Positions 22,406 through 34,547 are shown, counted from the stretch's first letter. The stretch is 64,000 bases of DNA from Tipula vernalis (GCA_958295665.1 OY282560.1:90682311-90746310), one strand, 5' to 3'. The notes: generated from the sequence alone by a model not told the origin. Made by a program: numbers and translations.

Positions 22406-23555
22406 ACTTGGCTTAATACGAGCCCGACTGGCTGGTGCCCGTATAGCTCGCGGTGATGTTCTAGTATTTTTGGATGCACATTGTGAAGCGGTTGTTGGTT
22501 GGCTTGAACCATTACTGGAGCGGATACAGGAATCACATACAAGTGTACTTGTCCCGATAATCGATGTAATCGATGCAAAAGATTTTCACTACAGTATAAA
22601 CGGATATAAACATTTTCAAGTTGGTGGATTCACGTGGAATGGTCATTTTGATTGGATTGATGTGCCGAAAAGGGAACGAGAACGTCAACGTATTGAATGT
22701 AATAAACATTATGAAATATGTCCGACATATAGTCCAACGATGGCGGGCGGATTATTTGCCATATCGCGCGATTACTTTTGGGAGGTCGGAAGTTATGATG
22801 AGCAAATGGATGGATGGGGTGGTGAAAATTTAGAAATGTCCTTTAGAATATGGCAATGTGGTGGTACCATCGAAACGATACCATGTTCTCGGGTTGGACA
22901 TATATTCAGAGATTTTCATCCGTACAGTTTTCCTGATAATCGTGATACGCACGGTATAAATACGGTACGCATGGCAATTGTTTGGATGGACGAGTACATA
23001 AATTTATTTTACATGAATCGCCCGGATATGAAAAATCATCCGGGCATTGGTGATGTAACGCATCGACAAATATTACGTGAAAAACTAAAGTGTAAAAGTT
23101 TTGAATGGTACTTAAAAAATGTATATCCGGAAAAATTTATTCCCACCCAAAATGTGATTGCATATGGTCGGGTACAGGCCAAATCACAGAATTTATGCTT
23201 CGATGATTTACAACAGAACAATGATGAACCATACAACATGGGTATTTATGCGTGTCATCAACCGCAAATAACACGATCCCAATTTTTCTCGTTCACAAAT
23301 TCGGGCGTGCTACGAAACGAAGTAACATGTGCGACGGTACAAAAAAGTTCATCGAAACGGAAAAATGTTGTAATGATTCAGTGTTCGATCGATGATAAGC
23401 GGAATGAGAAATGGAAGATTAACGATAATGACCAAATTATCCATTTAGAAACGAAATTGTGTATCGATCACAAAGATTTAAATAGTCAGGATTATGTATA
23501 TGTAACGGCTTGTGATCCGGATAGTGAAACACAAAAATGGGAAATCACACATTAG
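22406..23555 (+). CDS. Polypeptide N-acetylgalactosaminyltransferase, terminal exon
   Basis: This enzyme starts mucin-type O-glycosylation in the Golgi by moving GalNAc from UDP-GalNAc to Ser or Thr. The exon follows a good acceptor (CTATCGTTTCAG, ending 22405) and, after one split-codon base, encodes 382 residues. Seen in order: LGLIRARLAGARIARGDVL, the metal-binding DAH of the DxH motif, FTWNGHFDW, the Gal/GalNAc-transferase motif DGWGGENLEMSFRIWQCGG, and SRVGHIFRDFHPY. A ricin-type lectin domain follows over the last 130 or so residues, with CFDD, CIDHKD and the QxW-like ends NEKW and QKW. It lacks the N-terminal membrane anchor, stem and first half of the catalytic domain, which must lie on upstream exons not found in this window. 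It resembles insect Pgant proteins; I do not assign a paralogue number. An ORF caller may start it at TTG 22470, but that is not a real start. Confidence 0.92.
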
Positions 23556-23612
23556 AGTATTTTATATTTTATTTTGTTTTTTTTTTTTTTAATTTTATCA
23601 TAGAGAAATTGT

Positions 23613-23618
23613 AATAAA
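23613..23618 (+). terminator. Poly(A) signal of the GalNAc-transferase gene
   Basis: AATAAA lies 58 bp after the stop codon in an AT-rich 3' untranslated region. Confidence 0.6.
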
Positions 23619-23639
23619 TCGTAAAGATGGCCTATCAAA

Positions 23640-24150
23640 ACGTTAGGGGTCAAATGCGCCTCACCCCCAAGTAAGAAACTTTATTTATCACACTTCTAAA
23701 CATTTCAGTGGCTAGGGCTGGGGTCCAATAAGTCACTTCGCGACGAGACTTATTATAGACTTTCTTGACTTAAAAAATGGCAGCGTTGTATCAACATTAA
23801 TTTCCGAATTATAATTACGTTGCTATTGTTATTTTAATAAATTTCACAACCAAAAAATCGGCATTAGACTGTGGTATAGAAAATATAATAAAAATGATTT
23901 AATTTCGTATTTTATCATTACATACTTATTATATTTCCCTTACATATAGAAGTTCTAAGGTTTAAAAAAATTATAATATTTAATGAACATTGGGATTGAC
24001 CGTCAAGGTTTCCAGGTATAATTTTTTCTAACTACAGCCTAAACATCACAATTTTTTTTCCAGTTTATTATTATTTTAAGTAAGTAAATTTAGTTACGGT
24101 TAGAAAAAATTATCATCAATATCACAGTTAGTATATTTTAATGGGTGCCA
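23640..24150. other. Non-coding spacer
   Basis: No gene found. A small perfect hairpin, AATAAGTC...GACTTATT, occurs near 23727-23755. Confidence 0.45.
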
Positions 24151-24399
24151 AATCGCCTATTTGCTGCGAAATGCCAATTTGCTTCTTGGAACTACAGTTG
24201 GATATTGCTCCGAACAATTTGAAGGAAAATACGCACTGTTTAATTTACGATCGTTTCGATTCATTTTCCTATCTTTAACGTCTCTCTTCGTAGTTTTAAA
24301 TCGTTCGTATCATGTACAATTCGCTTCAGCCCGGCTCAATCTTTTTCGCAAGTATCGCAACACATACGGCAAAAGATTAGTTGTTGATGTTTCGTATTA

Positions 24400-27290
24400 C
24401 CTTTTTGATATTCTTGATTTAATGGGTCTGCCAGTATTTTCGATTAAGTAAATATCGACCGCGTGTTCCACAAATGAACTATGAAATGATTGAAATGTGC
24501 CTACTATTCAACCAAAATTTCTATATGCCTTGGTTCGTTGATGCCGCTATCGTCTTGAAGTAATTTAAAACACCCTCTTTGCCTTCATATAAATTTATAG
24601 GCGTTTTAATTGCTTGAACGAAATCGTTTAAAATGCTTTCATTACAAATAATTTCGCAGGCTGATTCAGCGAAAGCGATAAGCTCCGTCTCCGTTATATA
24701 TAATATGAATATAGCTTGCTTCTTGAAAATGAATCAATAGCCTGAACTTGATTTTCGATCGTGATTATCTCCTGTCCAATCAGAATCCATTATTTAGCAT
24801 TATTTCCATCGCCCAACTTCACTTTCAGATTCTTTGTTGATTTTAAATATCTGAAAACTCGCTTGACCTCGTTCCAGTCACAGTCATACTGCCTGAAATA
24901 TCTGGACAGCGATTTTGGTTGGAAAATGGGGATTGAGTTGAGAATTACCGGAAGGCAATAGTATTGTTAAGTGTGTCTGTGTGTGTGTCTTCGAATGTGC
25001 GTTTTTCCAGTTTTTCATTTAATATGATGCAAATAAGAGAATTAAAATTACATGAATAAGAGTGATAACATGATACAAATAAGAGAAATAAACTCAAGAG
25101 AGAACGACCGAGAGAATGTATTAAAATAGTGACGGACTGAATGTATAAATTTTGTTTAACCATTTGTTTGTCGTTTCCTTTTATATACAAAGAAGCGCCG
25201 TTTTCCTACGTGCCATAAGTGTGTAGTTGACTCAGTCTGATTGCCCACGGCTTGTTTCTATTATTTCGCATCTGATCGTTGCATAGCTTCGTTATAAGAA
25301 ATCATGACTTACAATTTCAGTTGTCAGACTTCTATCTGTCTGCTTAAGGGAATCCCTAAGTTTTATACATATCTGAACGTCTAGGAAGCCGTTGTAAAAT
25401 TTCGTGCTAATTTCAGCAATTTAGTGGATTCGCGTTCAGTCATAATTTTCTATATCCACTATCCATTGATTACCTTGGTCAATTTGTTTGTTCGGATGAA
25501 GGTCGATTTCACCTTTCTCGTTTATCGCAATTTCGGGCTCAAGGGCATCTTTATTTTGAATATCATTGGTTCATATGGGGTCGTAATCGTGGATACTGCC
25601 TCATCCCAATATTTTTTATCTATTTCAGAACTGTTTAACATACACTCGAATCTGCTAATAGGATCTCTTTCTAATCGGATCAATTTCAATTCGTACCACT
25701 AGTTACGACTTACAAAACGTTGTTCATAGAAGTTATTCTGATTGATAAATTTAATAAAAAAATGGCGAAGCAGAACCGAAAAGTAGTGATCTGTTTGGAC
25801 CGTATCATCGAAACAAAACTTACACCAAGCCTTGCAGTCGTTAGATCAGGGTGTACGAAGTGTAAAAATGAATTACCGTAAGCTTTTAATGAATCACCTG
25901 CTCACAGCAATCGATGAAGCTAATGGCATAGACCAACTGTCAAAGCAAATAACCTTGTTAAATGCGTGTTCTTAGCTGTCCACTGCGTGGAAAAATACCA
26001 CTCGGGAAACTATAGCAAACTGTTTCAGATACGCTGGGTTTAAGCACCCTTTTGCCGAACGTGATGTTGAGATTATCCAGGAACCTGATCAACTTGAATC
26101 TGGTAGCGAGTTTTTAGGGTTTGAAGAAAATGTTTAAACATCCGAAGAATTATTAGAAGACTGGGAGATGTGCAAAATGAAGAAATTGCTGAAATTTCGT
26201 CGTCTGATGGCGATGATTTATCTCAAAAATCTCATTCAACAATCATTACCTTCACTAAAACTCAAGCTTGTTTGAAAGAGCTAAAGGATTATGCCAGTGA
26301 GAAGGGCCTTAACGAAATGTTTTATCATCTAGAAAAATCAGAATAGAAACTAGTTGAAAAGGAGATTGCCTTAAAAACCATTCAAGCTCCAATTACCGCT
26401 TATTTCAAAGCTCAATGTATGTATGCACATACGAAGCAAAAAAACATTGTGCGTTTTTTTTTAATGTGCACATATGTTGTATACAAATGAAGACGAATCC
26501 TCTATAATCGGACCACCTTCTAATCGGACCAATTTTTTTTGGTCCGAAAGGTGGTCCAATTAAACAGGTTTGTCCGTACAATTGGTCACGTCAATCAGGG
26601 TTCGGTTTTTTCGTTCGGCGACACTATTTTGTTGTGGAATTTTTCTATCTTAATCCCTGCGTTAGTAAAAAATTTGCGTAACCTAGCATCCTTGTGCTCA
26701 CCGCCCTATCTGATCTTATCGTCTTTGGTATTTTACCTTATTGAGTTTGCATTAACTTAATGAACTCGATCATTATTCTTGCCTATCAGATTTTTGTTTC
26801 AACAAGTATGTGGTATTTGTGGGAGTATTTCGTGAAATTGTCTATTAAAGTCAAAATATATTTGTTGCCCTTTGGATTCATTTGCTGCTCATCTCTTTGG
26901 CTAACGATTCCATTCTTCGAACGTCTTTTAGATCTCTATGTCCGAGTATTTGATGCCCTTCATGCACACATTTTTCCACGCCACAAATTCCAGTTCATTT
27001 ACTATATTCAGGTATAGCTTTAGAGACGTCATTTCTTGAATTTATTGTCTTCAATCCTCGACCATTCAAGTTTATTTCGCATTTCTGGCCTTTGAAAATT
27101 ACATCAAACCCCTTTTCAGCCAATTTCCCAACTGACAGAAGAATATTGTTTATTTCTGTTTTGGAATTCACTGTGCCGACCCCTTCGTTGGGTAAGCTTT
27201 TGCCATCTGCCAACTGATTTGTTCGGTGACAAGTGATGTTTGCCACATGATTTCTACAGAATATTAGTGCTTGGTCCGATATTATATTTA
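24400..27290 (-). pseudogene. Copia (Ty1)-type pol relic on the minus strand
   Basis: Reading leftward, the remnant shows a protease to pre-integrase segment at 27246-27017 (VGTVNSKTEINNILLSVGKL) and the zinc-binding region near 26950 (ILGHRDLKDVRRMESLAKE). Integrase core follows near 26870 (YILTLIDNFTKYS) and 26600 (PQQNSVAERKNRTLID). After the Tigger interruption it resumes near 25660 (CMLNSSEIDKKYWDEAVST). The start of reverse transcriptase appears near 25290 (YNEAMQRSDAK), then most of reverse transcriptase is missing. RNase H follows at about 24890-24560 (RYLKSTKNLKVKLGDGN and ETELIAFAESACE). This order is typical of Copia. Many stops; no LTR recognised. Confidence 0.82.
25700..26560 (+). 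pseudogene. Tigger/pogo-type transposase relic inserted in the Copia integrase
   Basis: From about 25830 the plus strand encodes the C-terminal half of a pogo/Tigger DDE protein: LDQGV, then MNYRKLLMNHLLTAIDEANG and TTRETIANCFRYAGFKHPFA, followed by an acidic tail. It lies exactly between two consecutive pieces of the minus-strand Copia integrase (26600 and 25660), so it was inserted into that element. The right flank holds AATCGGACC repeats near 26508-26560, possibly part of its terminal repeats; the left terminus is unclear. Stops break the frame. Confidence 0.72.
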
Positions 27291-28620
27291 CTTTACACCG
27301 CAGATATACCTACAAGCAATCAAGTAACTGTCACAACATTTGCAAACGACAACAATAAAAATACAAAAGCTTTGCAGGAGAATATTAACAGTATTCAAGT
27401 ATGGATGACAAAATGGTGAATTAAAGTTAACGATGTTAAATCTAATCATTTAACCTTTACAATGCGAAGAGGTACATGTCCACCAATACAAAAAAGAATA
27501 ACCGGAATATACCTCAAACTAATAAAGTAAAATATTTAGGTATGGTCATATTCAAATCTGAAAAAAAAAAAAAAAAAAATTTAGGTAAATAGTTTTACGC
27601 AGCCACCTTCAGTGATATAGATAAAAAAATTATATAATCTTTGACAGGTCGCTGATTTTATGTTATTACAACCAAATTTCATGTAAAAACAAATAGAATA
27701 AAAAAATTGCACGCTTCTATATGGAAAACAACGTCAACATTTAATTTTTCCACGTACTAATGAAAATAAATAACCAAATTTCATTCATATCGAACAAAGC
27801 CACACAACATAAAAAAGCGAAATAATGTTTAAATTTATTTGTTAAATTACATTAATTCTTAGGTTATCTAATTAATTTCAAAAGTGTAAGGATTTTAATT
27901 GTATCTCAAAATTCATATTCCATTTAAATGCAAATACAACATAAAAATGTAAACTATTAACCCGAATTACATCACTGTGTACTCGCCATATTTTTCGAGA
28001 ACTGTTAGAATTCCAGCGAGATTTGAATACTACTATATTCACCTCGACAAACGACTAACATGGCGTATATGGCCAAAAAAAAAGCAATTGGGAATGAAAC
28101 TGACAAAAATGTATTGGCTGATAGGCAGAAAATCAAGTTAGATCGATTGAAAATAAACTACTGCTCTATAAAATGGTAAAACCTACGTCCCTTGGACATT
28201 CTTCAGTGGTTCCAGTCTAAATTTCTAAGAATCCTCGTAGACGCACCATGGTTCCAGAGGCCTGCAGGTCCCAACAACACGGAAAGAATTTAGGGATTCC
28301 AGTGCCAGGTATCTCAATACTTATCATAATCTAAACGAAATTTTATAAATGGATAAAAATACTCCGATCATGACAATATAAAAAGACAAAAATTTACTGA
28401 ATATAAAAAAAATAAAATTAAACATACATACACCGGATGATAGGGTTGTACTTAGGTATTCATTTTCAAACGATTTTCTATTGGCTAACTCTGAAGTATC
28501 ACAAACTTATGTATGCAGAGACTTTTATTATAATTTCTCTATGATATTACTTACAGTCTTAAGATTTGTTACCAAATGTTTCATTTTTGTTAATATGATA
28601 TATTTTATGTTGGTCAAATA
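27290..28620 (+). pseudogene. Jockey-type LINE relic, 5'-truncated
   Basis: The remnant starts in reverse transcriptase with YTADIPTSNQVTVTTFANDN, where the catalytic FADD is FAND. It continues to MRRGTCPP near 27475, and after an interruption (about 27550-28035) resumes with HLDKRLTW near 28045, KMYWLIGRKSS and FQSKFLRILVDAPWF near 28225. It is the same family as the element at 30480-36420 (YTADIPTTNKTFIGTFADDT) but more degraded. Many stops. Confidence 0.75.
27550..28035. repeat. AT-rich insertion inside the Jockey relic
   Basis: About 485 bp separate two adjoining pieces of the Jockey protein. ATATTCA occurs on both sides (near 27549 and 28034) and may be a target duplication. An A-run of 18 lies at the left end. 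I recognise no coding content. Confidence 0.45.
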
Positions 28621-29925
28621 GCCATATTTATATTATTATTATATTTTATTATTACTAGAATATTTCCAATTTGCCTTTAATTTACCATATTAGATTGATA
28701 TAAGATACATATTTAATATAAAATTGTAAAATTTGTTATTAATTTTATTATTTTAAATTAAATTAAATTAGATAAAACTATAATGAAAATAAAACCAGTC
28801 AGACATTGAAAAACAAAATTCAATTATTTTTTAAGTAACAGGGTATAAAGTTTATTATAAAATAACTAAATAAAAAAAAAAAATATTTTAAATTGTGTGT
28901 GTGCGAAGAAAGAATCGCCATGCGGTGTAAACACAAAATTTTTGTAACAAACGGATACTAAATCTCCAAATTGCAACCAACCAATTAGCGATGAGTATTC
29001 CAAAATATTCAGCAAATGAGTATTACCATATTCGAAGGTGGCAATACTAAACCTTTTATTTGCTGAATATAAAAATTAAAATAAACAAACAAAAAAAAAA
29101 AACAAGTGCCACGATTTTAAATTATTAATGTATTATTAAACAAGAAAACAAAACATCACAAATATAAGTGTGATAAATCAAAATCGAATCTTTTGTTTTA
29201 ATATTTATACTTTTATGTTACAAGTTTTAATTTAATTATAAATAAATACTATGTGTAAATATTAATTAGATATTTAATAAATGGTATAATAAAAGATAAC
29301 TACAACATAATATTGCAATGATATAAAATAAACTAATAACTGTAAGAATGGTGGATTTTTTTTGTTTTTAATTTTTTTTTTTGAAACAATATGGCAGCTA
29401 ATTAAGAATTATTTTTAAGTGCGGTACTTATTATTGTAAATTACTTTTTTTTTTTTATTTCTTTATACACACTCAGGATCCTTAATTATGATTTATTTAT
29501 TTTATATTGATTATGAGTCACTGCCCACTGCCTCAAGTCATATTGTTTTGTGAGTGGACATATCTAAATAAACAGTTTTATTAGTTTTTTTTTTATTTGT
29601 GTATTATAATAATAATTTTAGTTAAATTTGAGTTTCCAAGTGTAAATTTTAATAAAAAAAATAATTTAATAATTTAAAATACATATATTTTTATTATAAA
29701 TTGTAAATATGGGGTGTTTTACTTTTTTTTTTTACAGTAGGTAGTTGTATTGCTTTCACCAAAAAATAATTTAGCTAACCCAAACAAAATTAGTGGTTTA
29801 ACAAATCTTAACCAAATTTTTAGTTTTAATACCTGCCACAAGAGTCGAATTGACAAGAAAATACACGAAAACAAATTAAACCCAAATTTGGGTTGAAATT
29901 GAAAGCAATACGTTTAATATCGTAA
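28620..29925. other. Very AT-rich non-coding stretch
   Basis: Long A/T tracts, no ORF of note, no splice-supported exon and no inverted repeat that I could verify. Confidence 0.5.
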
Positions 29926-30400
29926 CTGTCGGTGTTAAAATAAGTAATTAACAAAATGTTTTCATGATTGAATTCAAATGCTCATATAAACGAGATTATT
30001 ATATATAGAGAGAGGAATGTAGTAGAAGTAAATAAAATAAACAAAATCAGAACGAAGAGAACAGCGAACTACGTAGGACGTGTATATTGCAGTATACAAT
30101 AAAATAAAAAAAGGTTTACTAGTGTGTTGAAGTAATTAAAGTCGCATTTTTATTTCGGTCCTTTCCAAATTTAACTGAACAGGTTATGGGCCAGGGCTTT
30201 ACTGAAAGTAATAATAATAAAAAAATTAAAACTGAATTAAAATAAGTGCGGTGTTTAAAAAGAACATTAAGAAAAATTTAAAACAATATGGACAAGATGG
30301 CGGATATAATCGAAGAAACTAAAATAGAGAAATTGATTGATAGTGAAACTTTCCAAATTTGGAAATTTCAAGTGACTATTTTATGTGTTATGTATTGAGG
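29926..30400 (+). mobile_element. Copia 5' LTR, primer site and start of gag, truncated
   Basis: A probable LTR (about 29926-30180, starting TGTCGGTG and ending CTGAACA) is followed directly by GGTTATGGGCC, which matches the initiator-methionine-tRNA-type primer site used by Copia elements. A gag start follows at 30288 (MDKMADIIEETKIEKLIDSE, then FQIWKFQV), typical of Copia Gag. It breaks off near 30400, where Jockey sequence begins shortly after. The left LTR border is approximate. Confidence 0.65.
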
Positions 30401-31046
30401 TCGTACTGTATGAATGTAAACGAACTTCATAGTATACATTAAGTTAGGTTGGGTTTGGACGTCCAAATGTGGATATCCAAACAACATAGATATTGCACTT
30501 ATTTCAGAAACGCACTTCTCCAACAAAAGTTTTTTCATAATAAAGGGATTTAATTCCTACTGGACAACCCATCCTAGTGAAAGAGCCGGAGGTGGTTCAG
30601 CTGTACTAATTAAAAATAATATCAAACATTAATCACAAGAGGATATTCGGGAAAGCTACATGCAAGCAACTGTTATCTCAATCCAATATAATGGCGCAGA
30701 TCTAAATATTGCGGCAGCGTACTGTCCTCCACGGCATACACCAACGAAGTTACAATTTAATAACGTCTTTAATAAGCTCGGTCCAAGATTTATTATTGGA
30801 GGAGACTATAATATAAAACATACAGCTTGGGGTTCCAGGCTAATTACTCCTGGGAAAGGAAATGCTTTGTTCAATGCCATTCATGAAAACAAATGTGAAT
30901 ATCTGTCTCCAAGGGGGCCAACGTATTGGTCAACGGATACAGGAAAAATACCAGATCTGCTTGATTTCTTCATCATAAAAGGTATTTCATCCAGTTACAC
31001 TAGAGTCGAAGGAATTAACGACTTAACATCTGATCACATTCCTGTA

Positions 31047-31451
31047 CAGCACCCTGGGTGCTGATTCTATAAAAAATAAGATAATGTGTAAACGGGTAAA
31101 CTTGTGAAAAGCAAAGCCTACTTTTATGAGTTTGGAATTTTTCGATATTATTTTAGTAGTAAGTCAAGCCGAGAAATTGCCAACTCATAAAAGTAAGCTT
31201 TGCTTTTCACAAGTTTACCCATTTACACATTATCTTCTTTTTTAGAGAATCAGGGTACAGATTCTCTAAAAAATAAGATAATGGGTAAACGTGTAAGCTT
31301 GCAAAAAGCGATGCCTACTTTAATGAATTGGCAATTCTTCGATTTGATTACTACTTCAAATAAAATCGAAAAATTGCAAACTGATAAAAGAAAGCTTTGC
31401 TTCTTACGAGTTTGCACGTTTACCCATTATCTTATTTTTTTAGAGAATCAG
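31047..31451. mobile_element. Two adjacent hairpin MITEs
   Basis: Copy 1 (31047-31253) and copy 2 (31258-31451) are each almost wholly palindromic, with ends reading CTGATTCTCTAAAAAATAAG or its mirror. TA flanks the pair at 31045-31046 and 31452-31453 and separates the two at 31256-31257, as for Tc1/mariner-type MITEs. Copy 1 begins with an extra perfect small palindrome, CAGCACCCTGGGTGCTG. The insertion splits the Jockey endonuclease-linker frame (IPV | LLSVSAI). Confidence 0.85.
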
Positions 31452-32046
31452 TACCCTGTTGTCAGTAAGCGCTATAGTCATCAAGAAAAATAAAAAGCAA
31501 AACCTTACTAATAGATTCTCGGATTGGGATCTCTTCAGAGAAAAACTGGAAGAGCTAGTTGAATTAAAAGTTAGTATTAAAAGTAATGAAGAATTGGAAC
31601 AACAAACAAACAATTTCATTGTATGGCCGCCAGTCTAGCTACTCCAGAATTAAAGGACAAAGCGGAGATTGAAGTGAAATACCCGGCTGAAATCAGGGAA
31701 CAAATCAAGGAAAGGAGAAAGGCAAAGAGAATATGGCATCTCACCAGAAATCCCGCTGACCACCTTCAATCGAATAAGTAACAAAGTCAATAGGCTAATC
31801 AAAAGCTTCAAACAGGATTGCTTCGACAACTACTTAAGCGGGCTAGGTCCAGAAATGGATAAGGACTACTCGTTATGGAAAGCAACCAGAAAATTTTAAC
31901 CACGACCTGTAGTTCGAGTACCACCTATAAGAAATGCTCAAGGCAATTGGGTTCGACAAGACAAAGAAAAAGCGGAACTCTTTGCTCAACACCTAGCAAC
32001 AGTGTTTCAACCCCATGACATACAATCCAACATTGACGTAACACCT

Positions 32047-32378
32047 TGTAACAAAACAAAAAAACAATAACCAAGGACATTTCATCGGTGTTGGCAACAC
32101 CAAGTTTCAACCGATGACAAAAAGGAGGTGGACGAACAGTAATATCTAGTATGTCGTCTGCGGTAAACTATACAACAAATTATTATTATATCTATATACA
32201 ATCCCATGGAGGGATTCCTATTATTTTTATATTAAATTAAATCAATATGTAATCCAATCAAGATATGTAAAATAAAATAAATAATAATTAGAAAAAATTA
32301 AATTAGAAAAATAAAAAGACAGAAACAATAAATTATACATAAAAATTAAAAAAAAAAAAAGAAGAAGTTTGTAGAACA
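32047..32378 (+). repeat. 5' LTR of the deleted Gypsy element
   Basis: Identical for most of its first 243 bp to 34548-34790. After that point the two copies diverge in AT-rich sequence, so the LTR 3' border rests on the TGG primer-site rule. Confidence 0.65.
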
Positions 32379-32503
32379 TGGCGTCGAAATCATAAAAAAA
32401 ACTCAATACAAGTGCATACAGTGGTGGGTGTATGGTGAAATTTCAGTTGAAGAAGAATTGGGATTTCGAAATTGAAGCATTTATACCCTCTTGTAAATAA
32501 GTT

Positions 32504-33723
32504 TTGTGTGGTCGTTGTTACTCTCGCATGAAAAATAACCGAAATCGGGTGGTTCCTAGTGTCAGTTCATATTATAAGACTAGATCGTCGTGTAAATCAG
32601 GCGATAATTCTGTTCAGTTAAGTTCGGATAGCAGCACGAGTTCGATAATGACTAACGTAGTGATGACTACGGATCAATTCCAGGCATTACTCAACGCGAT
32701 AAATGATAAAACAGGTCCAACTCCGATTTCAAACACCCCAGCTGGGCCTGAATTCCGGTTCGGTGACAAATGATAATGAGAAATGACTTGATTTTTTATT
32801 TCAACTAGTCGGTTGCATTTTTATTTAGAGTAGGCGAAATAAAACATAAAGTCATTTCTCATTATCATTTGTCATTGATCGCGAATTCGGGCCCAGTTAG
32901 CGGTAATTTTTCGAAATGCTCGAGTAGGTTTAATGGGGAAAAGTCGAATAGTGTTGAAGCATTTATTGATGCGATTTTAGTATATAAGGAGTGTTGTAAC
33001 ATTTCGGATGAAAATAGTCTCAAGGGTCTCCCTATATTTTTAGAAGCAATAGCAGCCACGTGATGGCAAGGTATAAAGTCCTCTATTTCAACTTTCAAAG
33101 AAGCTACCGATTTACTAAATTCCGTATTTCGTCAAAAACGGCCACCGTATAAAATTTTTCAGGAGATTTTTAATAAAAAACAATCGAATCAAAAAACCGA
33201 TTTGTTTCTTTGCGAAATTCGAGCGCTTTTCACTCAATTGCCGATAAGTTCAGCGGTTTCTGAAACAGTTCAGCTGGATATGGTTTATGGTAACCTTAAC
33301 AGAGTTATACGTGAAAAAGTTAAAAGGGAGGAAACTAAGAATTTTGATGATTTAATTAGATTTGCCCGGCAGGTGGAGGATTTTTATGAAGAGGTACCCT
33401 CGAAGGATGTTAAACCTTTTGCAATTTTAAAAACCGAAGATACGTGTCGATATTGTCGCAAATCCGGACATCGATTCGAAGAGTGTAGGAAACGTATGAA
33501 TAAAAATATAAACAAAAATTCCACAGTTTTATCAATCCCAAATAAAAGTCACAATGATATTAAATGTTATGGATGTGGTCTATCGGGGTATATCAAAAAT
33601 AATTGTCCAGTTTGCAGTCCAAAACAGTCGTCAATCAGGTCGTCGGTAGACCAAACCAGCGTTTCATGTGCGGATATCTCTAACCCACTGTCGGCTGAAT
33701 TTAGTTCAGTTGACTCACATTGA
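32504..33723 (+). pseudogene. Gag of the deleted Gypsy element, split by a MITE
   Basis: The first part is 32504-32773 (ends PEFRFGD). The frame resumes after the 111-bp MITE as SLIANSGPVSGNFSKCSSRF. A stop near 33060 interrupts it before WQGIKSS. Two zinc knuckles follow, CRYCRKSGHRFEEC and CYGCGLSGYIKNNC; the second has Tyr in place of the usual His. Retrotransposon Gag packages RNA; this copy is broken. Confidence 0.8.
32764..32874. mobile_element. 111-bp MITE with perfect 25-bp inverted repeats
   Basis: TGACAAATGATAATGAGAAA plus TGACT (32764-32788) is exactly mirrored at 32850-32874. The similarity continues inward (TTTTTTATTT against AAATAAAACA). It is inserted in the gag frame of the Gypsy element. 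I could not identify a target duplication. Confidence 0.8.
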
Positions 33724-33898
33724 ATCAATTCCGGTAACAGAACCATTGAATCCAAAGCCAAGGCCAATTTTGGGTATTCATATTCTAGGATTCTTCATAT
33801 GGTACAGCTATGGTAGATAAGGCATCAAAACTCAGTATTGCGTCTCATTCGCTATATAATCTTTTGTTAAAAAAGGTCAAGAATTTAAATCAAGGAAA

Positions 33899-34528
33899 AT
33901 GTCAATTAAGTTAGCCGATGGATCTCAAAGTTTAAGACACGTGTGGTATACAACAGTAGATGTAGTCGTCAGTGAAATTAGGCCGATCAATTACCGTCGA
34001 TATATTACACAATTAAATAATACGACTCGATGTGATTCGATTCAACAAACACCAGCACTTTTGACGTTTGGACGTGAACTTCGGACATTAGATGATGTTC
34101 TCCATGATAATCGACCAATTGGGACTCTTACCAATTTCGATTCGCAAATCGTCCCTTATTTAATGTCCATGAAAAATAAATTTATGAATGCACAAGAAGT
34201 ACATGAACAATCCCAGGATATACGAAAGGAACGATATGATCGTTCCCGACGTCGGAACCGGTTGTATAAACTGGGGGATTTGGTGTTGGTGACTGCTCAT
34301 CTACGTAGCAATGCCGATAAAGGTTATACAAGGAAGTTGGGTCCACGCCGTGTAGGTCCGTATCAAATATCTAAAGTGATATCGTCACACTCATTTGAGG
34401 TATCCATGAACGATTATAACAAATCCGTTGTGGGAAGATATCATGTGTCGCAGATTTTCCCCTACAAGGGGGAGCCTAAGTCATCGGAATCCTCGCAGGT
34501 TGTTCAGAACTCCCATCGGGACGTTTAG
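33899..34528 (+). pseudogene. Fused protease edge and integrase C-terminal remnant
   Basis: The frame starts with a protease-like edge (IKLADGSQSLRHVWYTTVDV) and then jumps near 33965 to the end of integrase (TPALLTFGRELRTLDD, YKLGDLVLV, RKLGPRRVGPYQI), stopping at 34528. The reverse transcriptase, RNase H and integrase core are missing. The junction is an internal deletion that kept a 209-codon open frame. Confidence 0.75.
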
Positions 34529-34547
34529 GAAGTTCTGAGGGGGAGAT

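Noticed and set aside
22470..22472. TTG as the start of the GalNAc-transferase
   Set aside because: The family sequence continues upstream in frame to a splice acceptor at 22405, so the ORF edge is an artefact of exon structure.
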